Assembly (NCBI GenBank): GCA_021740905.1
Contig: JAIOYV010000012.1
Coordinates: 30,414 to 94,413 of the forward strand
Source of the DNA: Bacteroidales bacterium
GTDB taxonomy: Bacteria; Bacteroidota; Bacteroidia; Bacteroidales; M50B96
Reading direction: 5' to 3'
Length of the DNA: 64,000 nt
The notes under the pieces were generated by a model. The model worked only from the letters and a program-made list of their open reading frames with translations. It had not been told where the DNA came from and searched no databases. Made by a program: the position numbers and the translations under genes. Position 1 is the stretch's first letter, and every line of letters starts with the position of its first letter. Of this stretch, positions 26,101 through 36,598 are shown in pieces.

Positions 26101-27564
26101 TTATTCCTTCACCCACTTCCCGTCCAACAACACTTTTCCCTTGTTCAAAATCTTAAACACATACATGCCGGGCAAAAGGTTCTGTGTGTTGATGGTGTTT
26201 GTACCATTTTGGATAGGGCTTGTGTGGCAAAGGTTTCCACCCATATCGAACAAGCTCAAAGTAGATTTTTCAGGCACATGTACATCCAACATAAAATAAT
26301 CGCTGCCGGGGTTGGGGTATATTTTTACTTCCATTGGGCTTTGTGGGGTTTCGGGGTTTGAAAGCAATTGGCCATTGGGTCCCACTTTTGCCAGGAAAAC
26401 ATTGTATTTCACGGTTGGCTGGTTCAAGTTGTTGGTATTTCCCAAAATCAAGCATGATCCATCGTCTAACACTTTCATCGACATCAGCATATAAAAATTG
26501 TCACCTCCAATATATTTTTGCCACAGGACATTGAAATTAGGGTCGAGTTTTGTCAGCAATATCCAGGAATGTTCTATTCCAATCTGGCCAAACGGTAAGT
26601 TGAACGTACTTCCTACAAATATTTCATCATTCAGAAGATCCATACAACGAAAAGCCCCAGGAAAGTTAATTGTGTCGGGTTTGCTAAAAAAATATTCATT
26701 AAGCAAAGTACAGCTTGTGTCGATTAGGCTTGGCCCAAATTCCTTGAAGTATCCGGTTGAATTTGTAGGGTTAAGCCCGGCTACAATAATGGTTGTATCG
26801 GAATACCAGTAGGCAGTGGTCTTATTATTAGCTTTTAACTGGCCCACCAATTCAATAAACTCAAAATTATTGTTTATTTTCACCAGTTCGTTTCCTGACC
26901 CATAGCTCAATTGATTCCATTCAGCAATCAGAAAATACCCCGATGTATCCTTTGCCTGAAGGATGTCCCAGGCAATTTCCCATCCACTTGTTAGGGTGTC
27001 GTCCAATATTCTTGCAAAAAGGGAATCTCCATTCTGATTAAATTTGAAAAGGAATTGATTGCTATTACTAATAGGATCACCGGTACTCCCATAATATATA
27101 ATATCGTAATCGTAATTGGTTATGGTTTGACTGATGTTAAGTGTTGAAAGACCAGTGAAGTAGGTATTGTTGGAAAGGATATTCAGAGCTGTATCCAATT
27201 TTACCACCCAAACATCCTCGATATACCATTCCGGGTGATTATTTGTTGAACCGAACCCGAGTAGTGTTCCTTCGTCGCATTTATGCAAATTAAACATCTT
27301 TTGAGTGCCCCAATAAGGATTCGTGTTTGGGATTACGAGCGTTTTTAAGGTATCGCCCAATGAGTTAAGCTTGTAGATCTTCACCGAATTGGTGGTGTCG
27401 TCGTTCAGGCGCAACACCGGGAAATAAATATCCCCATTATCATACACGGTAATTTCACCCGCATGATCATTTGAATTACTTAGGAATTCTTTATAAAATG
27501 AATCTTGGGCAAAACTTGCCCAGGATAATTGCATGAAGATGCAAATTAGAAATAGGTTTTTCAT
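26101..27564 (-). CDS. Secreted protein with T9SS type A sorting domain
   Basis: A 487-residue exported protein. The signal peptide is residues 1-19 (ending ASFAQ). The middle consists of repeated beta-rich segments with aspartate/asparagine turns, for example LDTALNIL, LDPNFNVLWQKYIGGD and VLDDGSCLILGNTNN. This pattern is seen in WD40/beta-propeller-like Bacteroidota secreted proteins; I cannot name the fold with certainty. The C-terminus (from about residue 405) is a type A sorting domain, VKIYPNPGSDYFML ... LLPGMYVFKI. Similar in plan to the protein at 45138-46751. Function is unknown. Confidence 0.85.
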   Translation of the reverse strand: MKNLFLICIFMQLSWASFAQDSFYKEFLSNSNDHAGEITVYDNGDIYFPVLRLNDDTTNSVKIYKLNSLGDTLKTLVIPNTNPYWGTQKMFNLHKCDEGTLLGFGSTNNHPEWYIEDVWVVKLDTALNILSNNTYFTGLSTLNISQTITNYDYDIIYYGSTGDPISNSNQFLFKFNQNGDSLFARILDDTLTSGWEIAWDILQAKDTSGYFLIAEWNQLSYGSGNELVKINNNFEFIELVGQLKANNKTTAYWYSDTTIIVAGLNPTNSTGYFKEFGPSLIDTSCTLLNEYFFSKPDTINFPGAFRCMDLLNDEIFVGSTFNLPFGQIGIEHSWILLTKLDPNFNVLWQKYIGGDNFYMLMSMKVLDDGSCLILGNTNNLNQPTVKYNVFLAKVGPNGQLLSNPETPQSPMEVKIYPNPGSDYFMLDVHVPEKSTLSLFDMGGNLCHTSPIQNGTNTINTQNLLPGMYVFKILNKGKVLLDGKWVKE

Positions 27565-27708
27565 GGTTTAGTTTTTTTGGTATGATTAATTAAACGCAGT
27601 GAAAGTTTGATTTAGTGTATCCAATATTTCCAGAACATTTCATTCTAATTTTTGTATTTCAGATGACAGATTATTAAAACGAAAAGTTGAACTAAATTTC
27701 AAACAACA

Positions 27709-29727
27709 ATGCCACAAAAACATACAAACCGTCTTATACACGAAACCAGCCCTTACTTGTTGCAACATGCCCACAACCCGGTCGATTGGTTTCCGTGGGG
27801 CGATGAAGCCCTTGAAAAAGCAAAGGCTGAAAACAAGCTCATCCTGGTAAGCATCGGCTATTCGGCCTGCCACTGGTGTCATGTGATGGAGCACGAATCC
27901 TTCGAGAACGAAGAAATTGCGGAGGTGATGAACAAAGCTTATGTGAGCATCAAAGTAGATCGTGAAGAACGCCCCGATATCGACCAAATTTACATGGAGG
28001 CCATCCAGTTGATGACCGGCTCGGGTGGCTGGCCGCTGAATTGTTTCCTCTTGCCCGATGGCCGTCCTGTTTATGGCGGCACCTATTTTCGCCCGGGCGA
28101 ATGGAGGAATGTCCTCGAAAGCCTCAACCGGACTTATCAAAGCGAACCTCACCGGGTTGTAGAATATGCCCAAAAGTTGGAGCAGGGGATGAACCGGGGC
28201 GACCTTTTTTCAAATGCAAAAACAAACGAATTTAAACAATCCTTTTTGACTGGTTTGGTTTCCTCATGGAAAAACAGCTTTGATAAAGAGGATGGGGGAA
28301 ACGGCTCCGCCCCAAAATTCCCCATGCCCAATTCCCTGCAATTTCTGTTGAGGCATTATTATCATACCAAAGATAAAGAGGTGTTGCAACACATCAACCT
28401 CACCCTTACAAAAATGGCCGAAGGTGGAATTTATGATCAGCTTAGTGGTGGCTTTGCCCGTTATTCGGTCGATGCCCAATGGAAGGTGCCCCACTTCGAA
28501 AAAATGCTGTACGACAATGCACAATTGGTTAGCCTGTATTCCGAAGCTTTTCAACTTACCAAATACCCGCTTTACAAGGAGGTGGTCTACGACACACTGG
28601 CCTTTGTGGAACGGGAACTGACCTCGCCCGAAGGAGGCTTTTATTGCGCTCTCGATGCCGATAGCGAAGGCGTAGAAGGCAAATTCTATGTATGGGAGAA
28701 AGATGAAATAGAAACTGTATTGGGAGCGGATGCCCCACTATTTATCGATTATTTCAGGATTGGAAAAGAGGGAAGCTGGGAAGGAAAAAACATCCTTCTC
28801 GTGAAAGAAAAGCAGGATGTGTTTGCCTTTCGCCATAACCTTAGTGAAGAAGCGTGGCGAAGCAAACTTCAACAGATGAAACAAAAACTGATGATCGAAA
28901 GGGACAAACGCATCAGACCTGGGCTTGATGATAAAATCCTGACTTCGTGGAATGCTTTGATGATAAAAGGTTATGTTGATGCATACCGGGCCTTTGGCGA
29001 AAAATCCTTTCTCGATGCCGCTATCAAAAATGCCAATCACATCCTCCACAATTGCATGAAAGAAAACGGCCAGCTTTTCCGAAGTTACAAAAACGGGGAT
29101 GCCCGGATCAGTGCTTTCCTCGATGATTATTCACTCACCATTGAAGCCATGTTTAGTCTATTTCAGGGCACTTTATACGAGAGCTGGTTGCTTCAGGCAA
29201 AAAGACTTACTGAATATGTAATGGCTCATTTCTATGATGAAAAATCGGGGATGTTCTTTTATACTTCCGATGAGGACCCCAAGCTGATAAACCGCAAAAT
29301 GGAATTGTCGGACAATGTGATCCCTGCTTCCAATTCGAGCATGGCAAAAGCCTTATCCCTGGCCTCCTTTTATTTTGAGAATGAAAAGTACGGGGATATG
29401 TCGCGGATGATGCTCTCGAACATGCTCCCTCAAATCGAGCACGATGCCCGCTATTACAGCAATTGGTGCAGCCTGATGTATGGATATGTAAAAGGAGTAA
29501 ATGAGGTAGTTATCTGTGGAGAGAAAGCAAATGAGTTCCTCAATCAGTTCAATCAACACTTCTTGCCCAATGCAATTTTTGCAGGCACCAGCACCGGATC
29601 GGGAATGAGTATTTTTGAAGGCCGTTTTGTATCAGGGGAAACTACTATTTATGTGTGCCAGGACAGGGTTTGCAAACTACCGGTAAAGGAAGTGGATGTG
29701 GCAATTAAGCAGATTATAGAAAACTAA
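27709..29727 (+). CDS. Thioredoxin-domain protein of the YyaL/DUF255 (SSP411) family
   Basis: A 672-residue cytoplasmic protein. The N-terminal thioredoxin-like DUF255 domain has the signature [18 protein letters not shown] and the CHWC motif (about residues 55-58), then [11 protein letters not shown] and [13 protein letters not shown]. The rest is an alpha/alpha-barrel six-hairpin-like region (for example [13 protein letters not shown] and DAIKNANH-type helices), as in the whole family from bacteria to mammals (spermatogenesis-associated protein 20). Its reaction is not settled; a link to N-acylglucosamine-epimerase-like folds is known. It stands alone, 150 bases before the sigma factor. Confidence 0.93.
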   Translation: MPQKHTNRLIHETSPYLLQHAHNPVDWFPWGDEALEKAKAENKLILVSIGYSACHWCHVMEHESFENEEIAEVMNKAYVSIKVDREERPDIDQIYMEAIQLMTGSGGWPLNCFLLPDGRPVYGGTYFRPGEWRNVLESLNRTYQSEPHRVVEYAQKLEQGMNRGDLFSNAKTNEFKQSFLTGLVSSWKNSFDKEDGGNGSAPKFPMPNSLQFLLRHYYHTKDKEVLQHINLTLTKMAEGGIYDQLSGGFARYSVDAQWKVPHFEKMLYDNAQLVSLYSEAFQLTKYPLYKEVVYDTLAFVERELTSPEGGFYCALDADSEGVEGKFYVWEKDEIETVLGADAPLFIDYFRIGKEGSWEGKNILLVKEKQDVFAFRHNLSEEAWRSKLQQMKQKLMIERDKRIRPGLDDKILTSWNALMIKGYVDAYRAFGEKSFLDAAIKNANHILHNCMKENGQLFRSYKNGDARISAFLDDYSLTIEAMFSLFQGTLYESWLLQAKRLTEYVMAHFYDEKSGMFFYTSDEDPKLINRKMELSDNVIPASNSSMAKALSLASFYFENEKYGDMSRMMLSNMLPQIEHDARYYSNWCSLMYGYVKGVNEVVICGEKANEFLNQFNQHFLPNAIFAGTSTGSGMSIFEGRFVSGETTIYVCQDRVCKLPVKEVDVAIKQIIEN

Positions 29728-29786
29728 CCGCTTCTGAACGAGAAAAAAATCTCAAACCCCACCGGGTCTAACTACCTTATATTTTG

Positions 29787-29794
29787 TACCTTTG
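29787..29794 (+). promoter_or_regulatory. Putative -7 box (TACCTTTG) before sigma factor
   Basis: TAnnTTTG match 85 bases before the sigma-factor start codon. No clear -33 partner was seen. Confidence 0.35.
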
Positions 29795-29879
29795 ACAAAT
29801 TGTTGATCGGTGCACAAAGAAAAATACTAAAAACCGTGCAACCTTTTTCAATCTTATTGTCTACAATTTACGGATTGCT

Positions 29880-30518
29880 ATGTTTGACCTAAATGCAACA
29901 ATAAAGGGGGTAATGAAACGACAAGCTAAGGCCCAAAAGGAGCTTTATCAGCGTTATGCCCCTCTTATGAGAGCAATTTGCATGAGGTACACACATGATT
30001 TCCAGGAGGCTGAAGACATGGTTCAGGAGGGATTTATTAAGGTTTTTACGAAAATTGACCAGTATGCAGGAACCGGGAATTTTGAGGGTTGGTTGAAAAA
30101 AGTGTTTATCAATACAACGATAAACCATATCAAGAAGAATAAAAACTTGCTTTTTCATTACGATATTAGCGAGGTACATTATACCGAAGATGCTGTGACG
30201 GAATCGAACGAGGATTATTTTTCGACCAAGACAAACATTTTAGATGTCGATTTTTCGGAGGAAGAAATTTTAAAGATCATAAATAAATTGCCCGATGGCT
30301 ATCGTGTGGTTTTCAACCTCTATGCTGTAGAACAGATGAACCATAAGGAAATATCGGATATGCTGAATATCTCCATTTCCACATCGAAGTCGCAGTTGTT
30401 CAGGGCACGGAAAACCATTCAGAAGTGCCTGATCGAATTGGCAGAGATGAAGGTGGAGCACCGGAGGCAAAGAGAGGATAAGCAAAGGAAAAAATCGCCT
30501 TTGCGATTGATTGTTTGA
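29880..30518 (+). CDS. ECF-type RNA polymerase sigma factor
   Basis: A 212-residue extracytoplasmic-function sigma factor. Region 2 is residues about 20-90: LYQRYAPLMRAICMRYTHD, AEDMVQEGFIKVF, and the -10 contact stretch EGWLKKVFINTTINHIKK. After a linker with acidic residues, region 4 (about 130-190) contains LPDGYRVVFNLYAVEQMNHK, EISDMLNIS, TSKSQLFRARKTI, a helix-turn-helix for the -35 element. The basic tail is short. The next gene starts 32 bases on and encodes a single-helix membrane protein with an outer-membrane barrel, which I take to be its regulator. Confidence 0.94.
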   Translation: MFDLNATIKGVMKRQAKAQKELYQRYAPLMRAICMRYTHDFQEAEDMVQEGFIKVFTKIDQYAGTGNFEGWLKKVFINTTINHIKKNKNLLFHYDISEVHYTEDAVTESNEDYFSTKTNILDVDFSEEEILKIINKLPDGYRVVFNLYAVEQMNHKEISDMLNISISTSKSQLFRARKTIQKCLIELAEMKVEHRRQREDKQRKKSPLRLIV

Positions 30519-30550
30519 GAGAAAAGGAGTAATGATTAAGAAAGTCAACA

Positions 30551-32302
30551 ATGGCAGATGAATTAAATTATATAGACAAAATTGTCCGCGACAAGGTGGC
30601 GAACCACGCCGTTGAATCGTCGCTGAACAATTGGGCGCATATCCAGAGGGCAGCCTTCTGGAAGAACTTTTTTACGTTTCGCATATTTAGCGTCAATGCC
30701 TACTATGCTGTGGCGATTGTAATGATAGGCATTGGAAGCTTGAGCTATTTTATTGAGCCTGCTTCGAATGTTGCACAATTCAACCAAAACGATCAGCTAG
30801 TTGCTGAAACCAATCCATCCGTTGAACTAAATCCGAATAATGAAGCCGCAAACCGAAATACCCCCATAGCCCAAATAGAATTGACTAGCAAAAGCCCAAT
30901 CATTGATTCAAAAGCAAAAGATTATCAAATTGATTATAAGGCCGAACTTGCCAAACCAAACCCAAGCGACATCGCGAAGCTATCAAAAATAGAGATCCCA
31001 TCATCCACTGAACCAATAGCGTTGGATAGGAAAACGGAAATCCAGAATAAAAATGCTAGCTTAACTGATGTTGTTCATCCAGATGAAATCTCTGAAACAC
31101 CCTCACCGAAATTGGAAAAAGAAGGCCATGCAGATGCCGCATCCTTAATCGCAAGTAATGTTACAGAAGAAAAAACAGGAGTACTTGTAGATGTTGAAAG
31201 CCCTACTATTGTTGATGAAAAACTGGACTCTGAAAATCAAGAAGAGGCTTCACTATTGCCTGTCGATTTTATTTCAGAAGAAAATACAATTGAGGAAGAG
31301 GAAACCATTGAGCCTTCACTTGAAGAAAACCTGGCACCTGAAAGCCCAGCCAATTTGGAAGATGCCTTTGTATTAGCCGAGCAAGCTTCGTTGATAGGCG
31401 ACTTGAACTATATGCCGCTTAGGTCGCTGGTTTATTCTAATTCAATGGCCTTCGATCCTGCGTACCGTTTGCTGTATTCCGATACCTTCGATTACTATGT
31501 GCCGCCTGCCGAACGATATTTATGGCGTCTGGGTGTTTTTTATGCCCCAATCTATTCGACACCTCAAAACTACGCATCAAACCCGGAGGTGGTAGATGTG
31601 ATCCGGCAGAAAGAAAAAATTGAAAAACCGGCAATGACTTTTTCCACAGGGGTTTCGTTGCAATATCAAGGAAGAAAGCGCATTGGTTTCCAAACAGGGG
31701 TCGGTGTGACTCAATTGGGCGATTTATTTTCGCGGGGCGAGTATTCTGACATTACTCCATACAGCTATCCAAAATATCCTGAAGGAGGCTATAATGAAAT
31801 TGATACCATATTATTCTTCAACCTTGATTCTTTGCTTCAGGGAGTTGAATACATCGATACTATTTTTGATCCCCAGTGGGTGGAAGACAATACAATGATT
31901 GAAGGTGCAGATACTACAAAATACAAGGGGGCAAAGGTACAAAACAGGTTTACTTACATTGAGGTCCCATTCCTTTTTAGTTACAATATTCCCGGGCCAC
32001 GCCTTAGCTACACGTTAAAATTGGGGATGGCTGCCGGCTTCCTAATCCAGGCCGATGGCAAAAAGTTAAACACCGAAAATGAATTCGAGATTGTCGATTT
32101 TGAGTATGATTCACCAAAGTACCGTAAGGTGAACTATTCAGTTTTGGCCGGAGTAGATTTTAATTACAGGTTTCATCAACGCTTTAGTTTTACCACAGGA
32201 TTTATGTACCGGCGCAACCTGTTTGATGTGTATGAGAATTATCCGTATGGCCTGAAATATACTTCGACCCAGGTTACCTTTGGAATACAGTATTATCTTT
32301 AG
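30551..32302 (+). CDS. Candidate dual-membrane-spanning anti-sigma protein (inner-membrane helix plus outer-membrane barrel)
   Basis: A 583-residue protein with three parts. Residues 1-47 are a charged, probably cytoplasmic segment (AVESSLNNWAHIQRAAFWKN). Residues about 48-68 form one membrane helix, YYAVAIVMIGIGSLSYFI, not followed by a cleavage site. Residues about 70-275 are low-complexity, acidic and Pro/Ser/Glu-rich, as expected for an extended periplasm-crossing linker. Residues about 325-583 are an aromatic-rich, alternating-pattern beta-barrel (FSTGVSLQYQGRKRIGFQTG, SYTLKLGMAAGFL), ending TSTQVTFGIQYYL. The gene lies immediately after an ECF sigma gene. Dual membrane-spanning anti-sigma factors paired with ECF sigmas have been reported in Bacteroides (from memory), and this architecture fits. 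The cytoplasmic segment is short, so sigma binding is inference. Confidence 0.72.
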   Translation: MADELNYIDKIVRDKVANHAVESSLNNWAHIQRAAFWKNFFTFRIFSVNAYYAVAIVMIGIGSLSYFIEPASNVAQFNQNDQLVAETNPSVELNPNNEAANRNTPIAQIELTSKSPIIDSKAKDYQIDYKAELAKPNPSDIAKLSKIEIPSSTEPIALDRKTEIQNKNASLTDVVHPDEISETPSPKLEKEGHADAASLIASNVTEEKTGVLVDVESPTIVDEKLDSENQEEASLLPVDFISEENTIEEEETIEPSLEENLAPESPANLEDAFVLAEQASLIGDLNYMPLRSLVYSNSMAFDPAYRLLYSDTFDYYVPPAERYLWRLGVFYAPIYSTPQNYASNPEVVDVIRQKEKIEKPAMTFSTGVSLQYQGRKRIGFQTGVGVTQLGDLFSRGEYSDITPYSYPKYPEGGYNEIDTILFFNLDSLLQGVEYIDTIFDPQWVEDNTMIEGADTTKYKGAKVQNRFTYIEVPFLFSYNIPGPRLSYTLKLGMAAGFLIQADGKKLNTENEFEIVDFEYDSPKYRKVNYSVLAGVDFNYRFHQRFSFTTGFMYRRNLFDVYENYPYGLKYTSTQVTFGIQYYL

Positions 32303-32360
32303 TATGTATCACTACGACACATAGCGTATGCCGCATAGCGTACTGCATACCGTATGCCGC
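32303..32360. repeat. Degenerate GCATAGCGTA/GTATGCCGCA repeats
   Basis: About 50 bases with alternating CATAGCGTATGCCGCA-type units (CATAGCGTA twice, GTATGCCGCA twice) directly after the barrel gene. No hairpin with a T-run was found here. Confidence 0.5.
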
Positions 32361-32417
32361 AAATCACCACAATAAATAGTGGTGCTATCTCAACCGAAAA
32401 AATAAAAATATATATTT

Positions 32418-32687
32418 CTATTTAGGTTGATAACCCGGTAATTCCCTGTGCGAGTGATCGCAAAACGGAAGGGTCTTGCTCATCCGGCAGTCGCACCATT
32501 TCACTTCCTGTTTAATGTGGATTTTTGTTGGGATGGGTTTAAAGTTTGTGCCTTCATTATGCGAACTATCGCAAAACGGGTTGTTGTTCGTGCGTCCACA
32601 GGAGCAGTAATAATATTCCCCTGGCTCCATTAACAGGCGCAATGAATGAAGCCCCCTTATTTTTGGTTTTGTGTTGTCTTCCATCAT
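32418..32687 (-). CDS. CDGSH iron-sulfur domain protein
   Basis: An 89-residue protein with two CDGSH-type 2Fe-2S motifs: CSCGRTNNNPFCDSSH and, in the C-terminal half, CDCRMSKTLPFCDHSH. Each supplies three cysteines and one histidine, the defining ligands of the family. The double-motif form matches the bacterial MitoNEET-like class. Likely cytoplasmic electron transfer or cluster sensing (inference). It lies upstream of no obvious operon partner; ispG follows to the right on the same strand but 107 bases away. Confidence 0.9.
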   Translation of the reverse strand: MMEDNTKPKIRGLHSLRLLMEPGEYYYCSCGRTNNNPFCDSSHNEGTNFKPIPTKIHIKQEVKWCDCRMSKTLPFCDHSHRELPGYQPK

Positions 32688-32793
32688 AATATAGTTTTTT
32701 ATTTTCAGTTTCTTTTATTATTTTCTTCAAATTGTGTCAGCGAGTATGTTATTTTAAGCTCTTCGTTTACCGAAAACTTAGAATTCCCTCAAC

Positions 32794-34710
32794 TCAAGGC
32801 TCTACCCACTTTCCATTTTCCTTTATTAGTTGCACCAAGGCTTCGACGGCTTCCGATTCGGGAATATTTTTCCGGATAAGCTCTTTGTTCCGATAAAGGG
32901 AAATTTGACCAGGCCCGGCACCTACATAGCCAAAATCGGCATCGGCCATTTCGCCTGGCCCGTTTACAATGCAGCCCATTACACCAATTTTCAAGCCTTT
33001 CAGATGGGTTGTGCGTTCGCGGATTTTCCGGGTTGTTTCCTGCAAAGCGAAAAGGGTACGGCCACAACCTGGGCAGGAGATGTATTCGGTTTTTGAAATT
33101 CGCAAACGGCTGGCTTGTAAAATACCAAAAGCTGTGGCTATGCTTGGTTGATGTGAAATTGCTGCACTGGACTGCAATAGGATTCCATCCACAAAGCCAT
33201 CGATGCACAAAGGGCCAAAATCGCATGATGCTTTTAGTTGGAAATCTTCGATGTCAGAATCATTATATGAATGAAATGGAATCATCGGAGCCTGACATTC
33301 CGAATTGATCAATGTAAAAACAATCGCCCGTTGCTCGCCAATCCAATTTCGACTTTCCGAGCCAGCCAATACAACCACCTTGTCATCAGCTTTTATTTGT
33401 TCAATGAGATTCCTGTTTAGATCTGAATAATTGATCCGAAGGAAAATAATATTGGCCTGTATATTTTTCTCCTGTTGAAATTCAGTGGCAGAGAGAACAG
33501 GAAAGCAATTTTTTGTTCCCGGATAATTCGCCTTCCAATTTTCAAAATCGAATAGGAAACCTACATTTAATGAAGGCGCAAGACTGAATGCGCGACCCCC
33601 AAAATAATAATAATCGGGCCGTTGGTCGCCCATATTTAAACTAGTGATTATTTGCTCCGTTTCTTCGCCACCCAGCTTCGATAGGCTGAAATTTGAAATT
33701 ACCACCGGGACTTTATTTCCCCCTATATTGGCCACTTGCAATGTTGCGCTTCGATTACATTCAAAAGGATTAAATCCAGATATGGATGGGGTTTCACTAA
33801 GCTGAATTCCTTTTCTTAGGTTGATGTAATCCACAATTTTCCGGGCTATGGGAATCTCCTTTTCCGGGGCTTCGGTAAGCGAAACCCTTATGGTATCGCC
33901 TATCCCATCGACCAAAAGAGTGGCAATCCCAACGGCCGATTTTATACGCCCGTCTTCCCCTTCGCCGGCTTCGGTAACGCCCAGATGAATGGGGTAGTTG
34001 AAACCTTCTTCTTGCATTTGTTTTACCAATAGCCGGTTGGCATGTACCATCACACCTACATTCGACGATTTTAAGGAAAGCACAATATCATGGAAATTTT
34101 CACGGGCAAAAATCCGCAGGAATTCAAGGGTTGATTCAACCATTCCTTTCGGCGTATCGCCATATCGGGCCAAAATACGGTTCGACAGCGACCCGTGGTT
34201 GGTGCCAATACGAATTGCCGTTGCGGTGTTTTTGCATTGCTGGATGAGCGGGCGTAGGTTGTGATAGATTTTATCAAGTTCGGCGGAATATTCAACATCG
34301 TTGAAATCGCCTCGGTTGCTTGCGTTCTTGTCGATATAGTTGCCCGGGTTGATCCGCACTTTTTCGACATATTGGGCAGCCATCTCTGCGGCATTGGGGC
34401 TGTAGTGAATGTCGGCCACCAAGGGACCGGAGTAGCCCTGCCTGTGTAATTCAGCACGGATTAGGGAAAGGTTTTTTGCATCGCGGATAGCAGGGGCGGT
34501 AATCCGCACCAAGTCGGCCCCTGCATCGAAAATCCGCTTGCTTTGTTCAACTGTCGCAAGGGTGTCCATTGTATTTGTATCGGTCATCGACTGAATGCGG
34601 ATAGGAGAATTCCCTCCAAGTTTTAAAGTCCCAATCAAGACCTCCCGGCTTTCAATCCTTGCGTAATTGAAGATGTCATTACAATATTTAGATGGCAAAC
34701 CTTTTTTCAT
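32794..34710 (-). CDS. ispG: 4-hydroxy-3-methylbut-2-enyl diphosphate synthase, long form
   Basis: Next-to-last step of the non-mevalonate isoprenoid pathway. The 638-residue protein is the long form of IspG with a central insertion, as found in Bacteroidota and chloroplasts (the short form is about 370). The N-terminal TIM barrel opens with PIRIQSMTDTNTMDT. The C-terminal 4Fe-4S domain has cysteines in ISCPGCGRT and GVMGCIVNGPGE, plus the catalytic glutamate in the latter. The extra central part (about residues 260-490) lacks the iron ligands. The start is ATG 34710; the longer frame begins with a TTG. Confidence 0.95.
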   Translation of the reverse strand: MKKGLPSKYCNDIFNYARIESREVLIGTLKLGGNSPIRIQSMTDTNTMDTLATVEQSKRIFDAGADLVRITAPAIRDAKNLSLIRAELHRQGYSGPLVADIHYSPNAAEMAAQYVEKVRINPGNYIDKNASNRGDFNDVEYSAELDKIYHNLRPLIQQCKNTATAIRIGTNHGSLSNRILARYGDTPKGMVESTLEFLRIFARENFHDIVLSLKSSNVGVMVHANRLLVKQMQEEGFNYPIHLGVTEAGEGEDGRIKSAVGIATLLVDGIGDTIRVSLTEAPEKEIPIARKIVDYINLRKGIQLSETPSISGFNPFECNRSATLQVANIGGNKVPVVISNFSLSKLGGEETEQIITSLNMGDQRPDYYYFGGRAFSLAPSLNVGFLFDFENWKANYPGTKNCFPVLSATEFQQEKNIQANIIFLRINYSDLNRNLIEQIKADDKVVVLAGSESRNWIGEQRAIVFTLINSECQAPMIPFHSYNDSDIEDFQLKASCDFGPLCIDGFVDGILLQSSAAISHQPSIATAFGILQASRLRISKTEYISCPGCGRTLFALQETTRKIRERTTHLKGLKIGVMGCIVNGPGEMADADFGYVGAGPGQISLYRNKELIRKNIPESEAVEALVQLIKENGKWVEP

Positions 34711-34971
34711 TGAGATTTTAATTTCATACAAAATAATGAAAATGAATTGAAATAAGATACAGTTTTATGATAATGCAAAAGCATGTTTGCATTATCAAGG
34801 GTTGTATCTTTATATTGATATATTTGCATATAAGAAAAACAAAAATAAGATTTTGAACCAAATATGATCTTTGTCTGTTATGATTCAATTTAATACAAAT
34901 ATAATTCGGATCATTTATTTTAATCATTCTAAACTGATTCTAAATAGCATACGAAGTAAAATATCAAAAAT

Positions 34972-36429
34972 ATGGCAAAAATTGTAGTTTTAGGAGCAGG
35001 GATTTCGGGCCACACCGCTGCTGCCTTTATCAAAAAGAAGTTGGGGAAAAACCACGAGGTTGTGGTTGTTTCGCCGAATAGTTATTACCAGTGGATACCC
35101 TCGAATATTTGGGTTGGCGTGGGTCGGATGAACATCGATCAGGTTCGCTTTAAACTGAAAAAAGTGTATGATAAATGGAAAATTGTCTACAAGCAAGCCA
35201 AGGCAGTTTCAATCCACCCCGAAGGAAATGCTGAAATAAACAAGGGCTTTGTTTCGATTGAATACACCGACTCCGAGCGCAAAGGGGAAACAGAAAAAAT
35301 CGATTACGACTACCTTGTGAATGCCACCGGGCCAAAGTTGAATTTTGGGGCAACCCCAGGCTTAGGCCCCGACAAGAATACAGTTTCGGTATGTTCTTAC
35401 GATCATGCTGCACATGCCTGGGAAAAACTTCAGGAATCTTTTACAAAGATGGAAGCCGGAGAAAAGCAACGGTTCCTGATCGGCACAGGGCATCCAATGG
35501 CTACCTGCCAGGGTGCAGCTTTTGAATATATCTTAAATGTTGCTTACGAAATCAGGGCTAGAAAACTCGAACGTCTGGCCGAACTCACCTGGATCTCGAA
35601 CGAATACGAACTGGGTGATTTTGGGATGGGCGGTGCTTTTATTAAAAAGGGCGGTTATATCACTTCCACCAAAGTATTCACCGAGTCGTTTATGGCCGAA
35701 AATGGGATTCGCTGGATCAAAAGAGCTGGCGTGAAGAATGTAAACCCCGGCGAGGCCTTTTACGAAACTTTGGATGGTGAGGAGAATTCAATCAAATTCG
35801 ATTTTGCCATGTTGATCCCCGGTTTCGCTGGGGCCGGAATGAAAGCCTTCAACAAAAACAATGAAGACATTACCTCGGATGTATTTGCCCCCAATGGTTT
35901 CACCAAAGTAGATGCTGATTATACTGCAAAACCTTTCGAAGAATGGAGTGCTGCGGACTGGCCCGAAACTTATCGCAGCCCCAAATACCCCAATATTTTT
36001 GCACCAGGGATTGCTTTTGCACCACCCCACTCCATATCCAAGCCCATGAAAAGCAAAAACGGGACGGCTATTTTTCCAGCCCCTCCACGTACTGGAATGC
36101 CATCGGGGGTATCGGGAAAAGTGGTTGCCCTTAACATTGTGAACCTGGTAAAATACGGAGAGCATAATTTGAAACACCGGGCTTCGATGGCGAAAATGGG
36201 AGCAGCTTGCATTGTATCGGCAGGCTATGGGATGACTAAAGGGGCAGCGGCTACCATGACCGTATTTCCCATTGTCCAGGATTGGGACAAATACCCCGAA
36301 TGGGGCCGGAGCACCAAATATACAATGGGAGAACCCGGATTGGCCGGGCATTGGCTAAAGTGGATGATGCACTATATGTTCTTGCACAAGGCGAAGGGGT
36401 ATCCTCTCTGGTGGCTATTGCCAGAGTAA
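34972..36429 (+). CDS. sqr: Sulfide:quinone oxidoreductase / NADH dehydrogenase-like flavoprotein
   Basis: A 485-residue flavoprotein, probably at the inner-membrane face, oxidising sulfide and passing electrons to quinone. The FAD-binding dinucleotide fold is at the start, VVLGAGISGHTAAAFI. The segment QWIPSNIWVGVGRM follows, then the second NATGPKLNFGATPG motif. Three cysteines (C141, C179 in HPMATCQGAAFEY, and C413 in MGAACIVSAG) are placed like the redox cysteines of the SQR family. Residue pairings were not checked against a structure. The C-terminus is amphipathic (HWLKWMMHYMFLHKAK), as in membrane-bound members. A 52-residue conserved-looking gene follows. Confidence 0.88.
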   Translation: MAKIVVLGAGISGHTAAAFIKKKLGKNHEVVVVSPNSYYQWIPSNIWVGVGRMNIDQVRFKLKKVYDKWKIVYKQAKAVSIHPEGNAEINKGFVSIEYTDSERKGETEKIDYDYLVNATGPKLNFGATPGLGPDKNTVSVCSYDHAAHAWEKLQESFTKMEAGEKQRFLIGTGHPMATCQGAAFEYILNVAYEIRARKLERLAELTWISNEYELGDFGMGGAFIKKGGYITSTKVFTESFMAENGIRWIKRAGVKNVNPGEAFYETLDGEENSIKFDFAMLIPGFAGAGMKAFNKNNEDITSDVFAPNGFTKVDADYTAKPFEEWSAADWPETYRSPKYPNIFAPGIAFAPPHSISKPMKSKNGTAIFPAPPRTGMPSGVSGKVVALNIVNLVKYGEHNLKHRASMAKMGAACIVSAGYGMTKGAAATMTVFPIVQDWDKYPEWGRSTKYTMGEPGLAGHWLKWMMHYMFLHKAKGYPLWWLLPE

Positions 36430-36598
36430 CGCTTGCTCTTGAAGCTTTTTTATCAAGCAATGAAGTGGACTAACAATAATGAAGAATAATAAGATACTGA
36501 AACCAAAGCTGTCAATAAAGTTCAAAGATCAAGGCTTTCAAATTTTTTAAGACTCGATTTTACTTTGCGTAACTGAGTGGCTTAAAAAATTTGAGTAA

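Noticed and set aside
35788..36351. Minus-strand open frame of 187 codons
   Set aside because: Antisense to the sulfide:quinone oxidoreductase; composition is that of a shadow of a GC-rich third-position gene.
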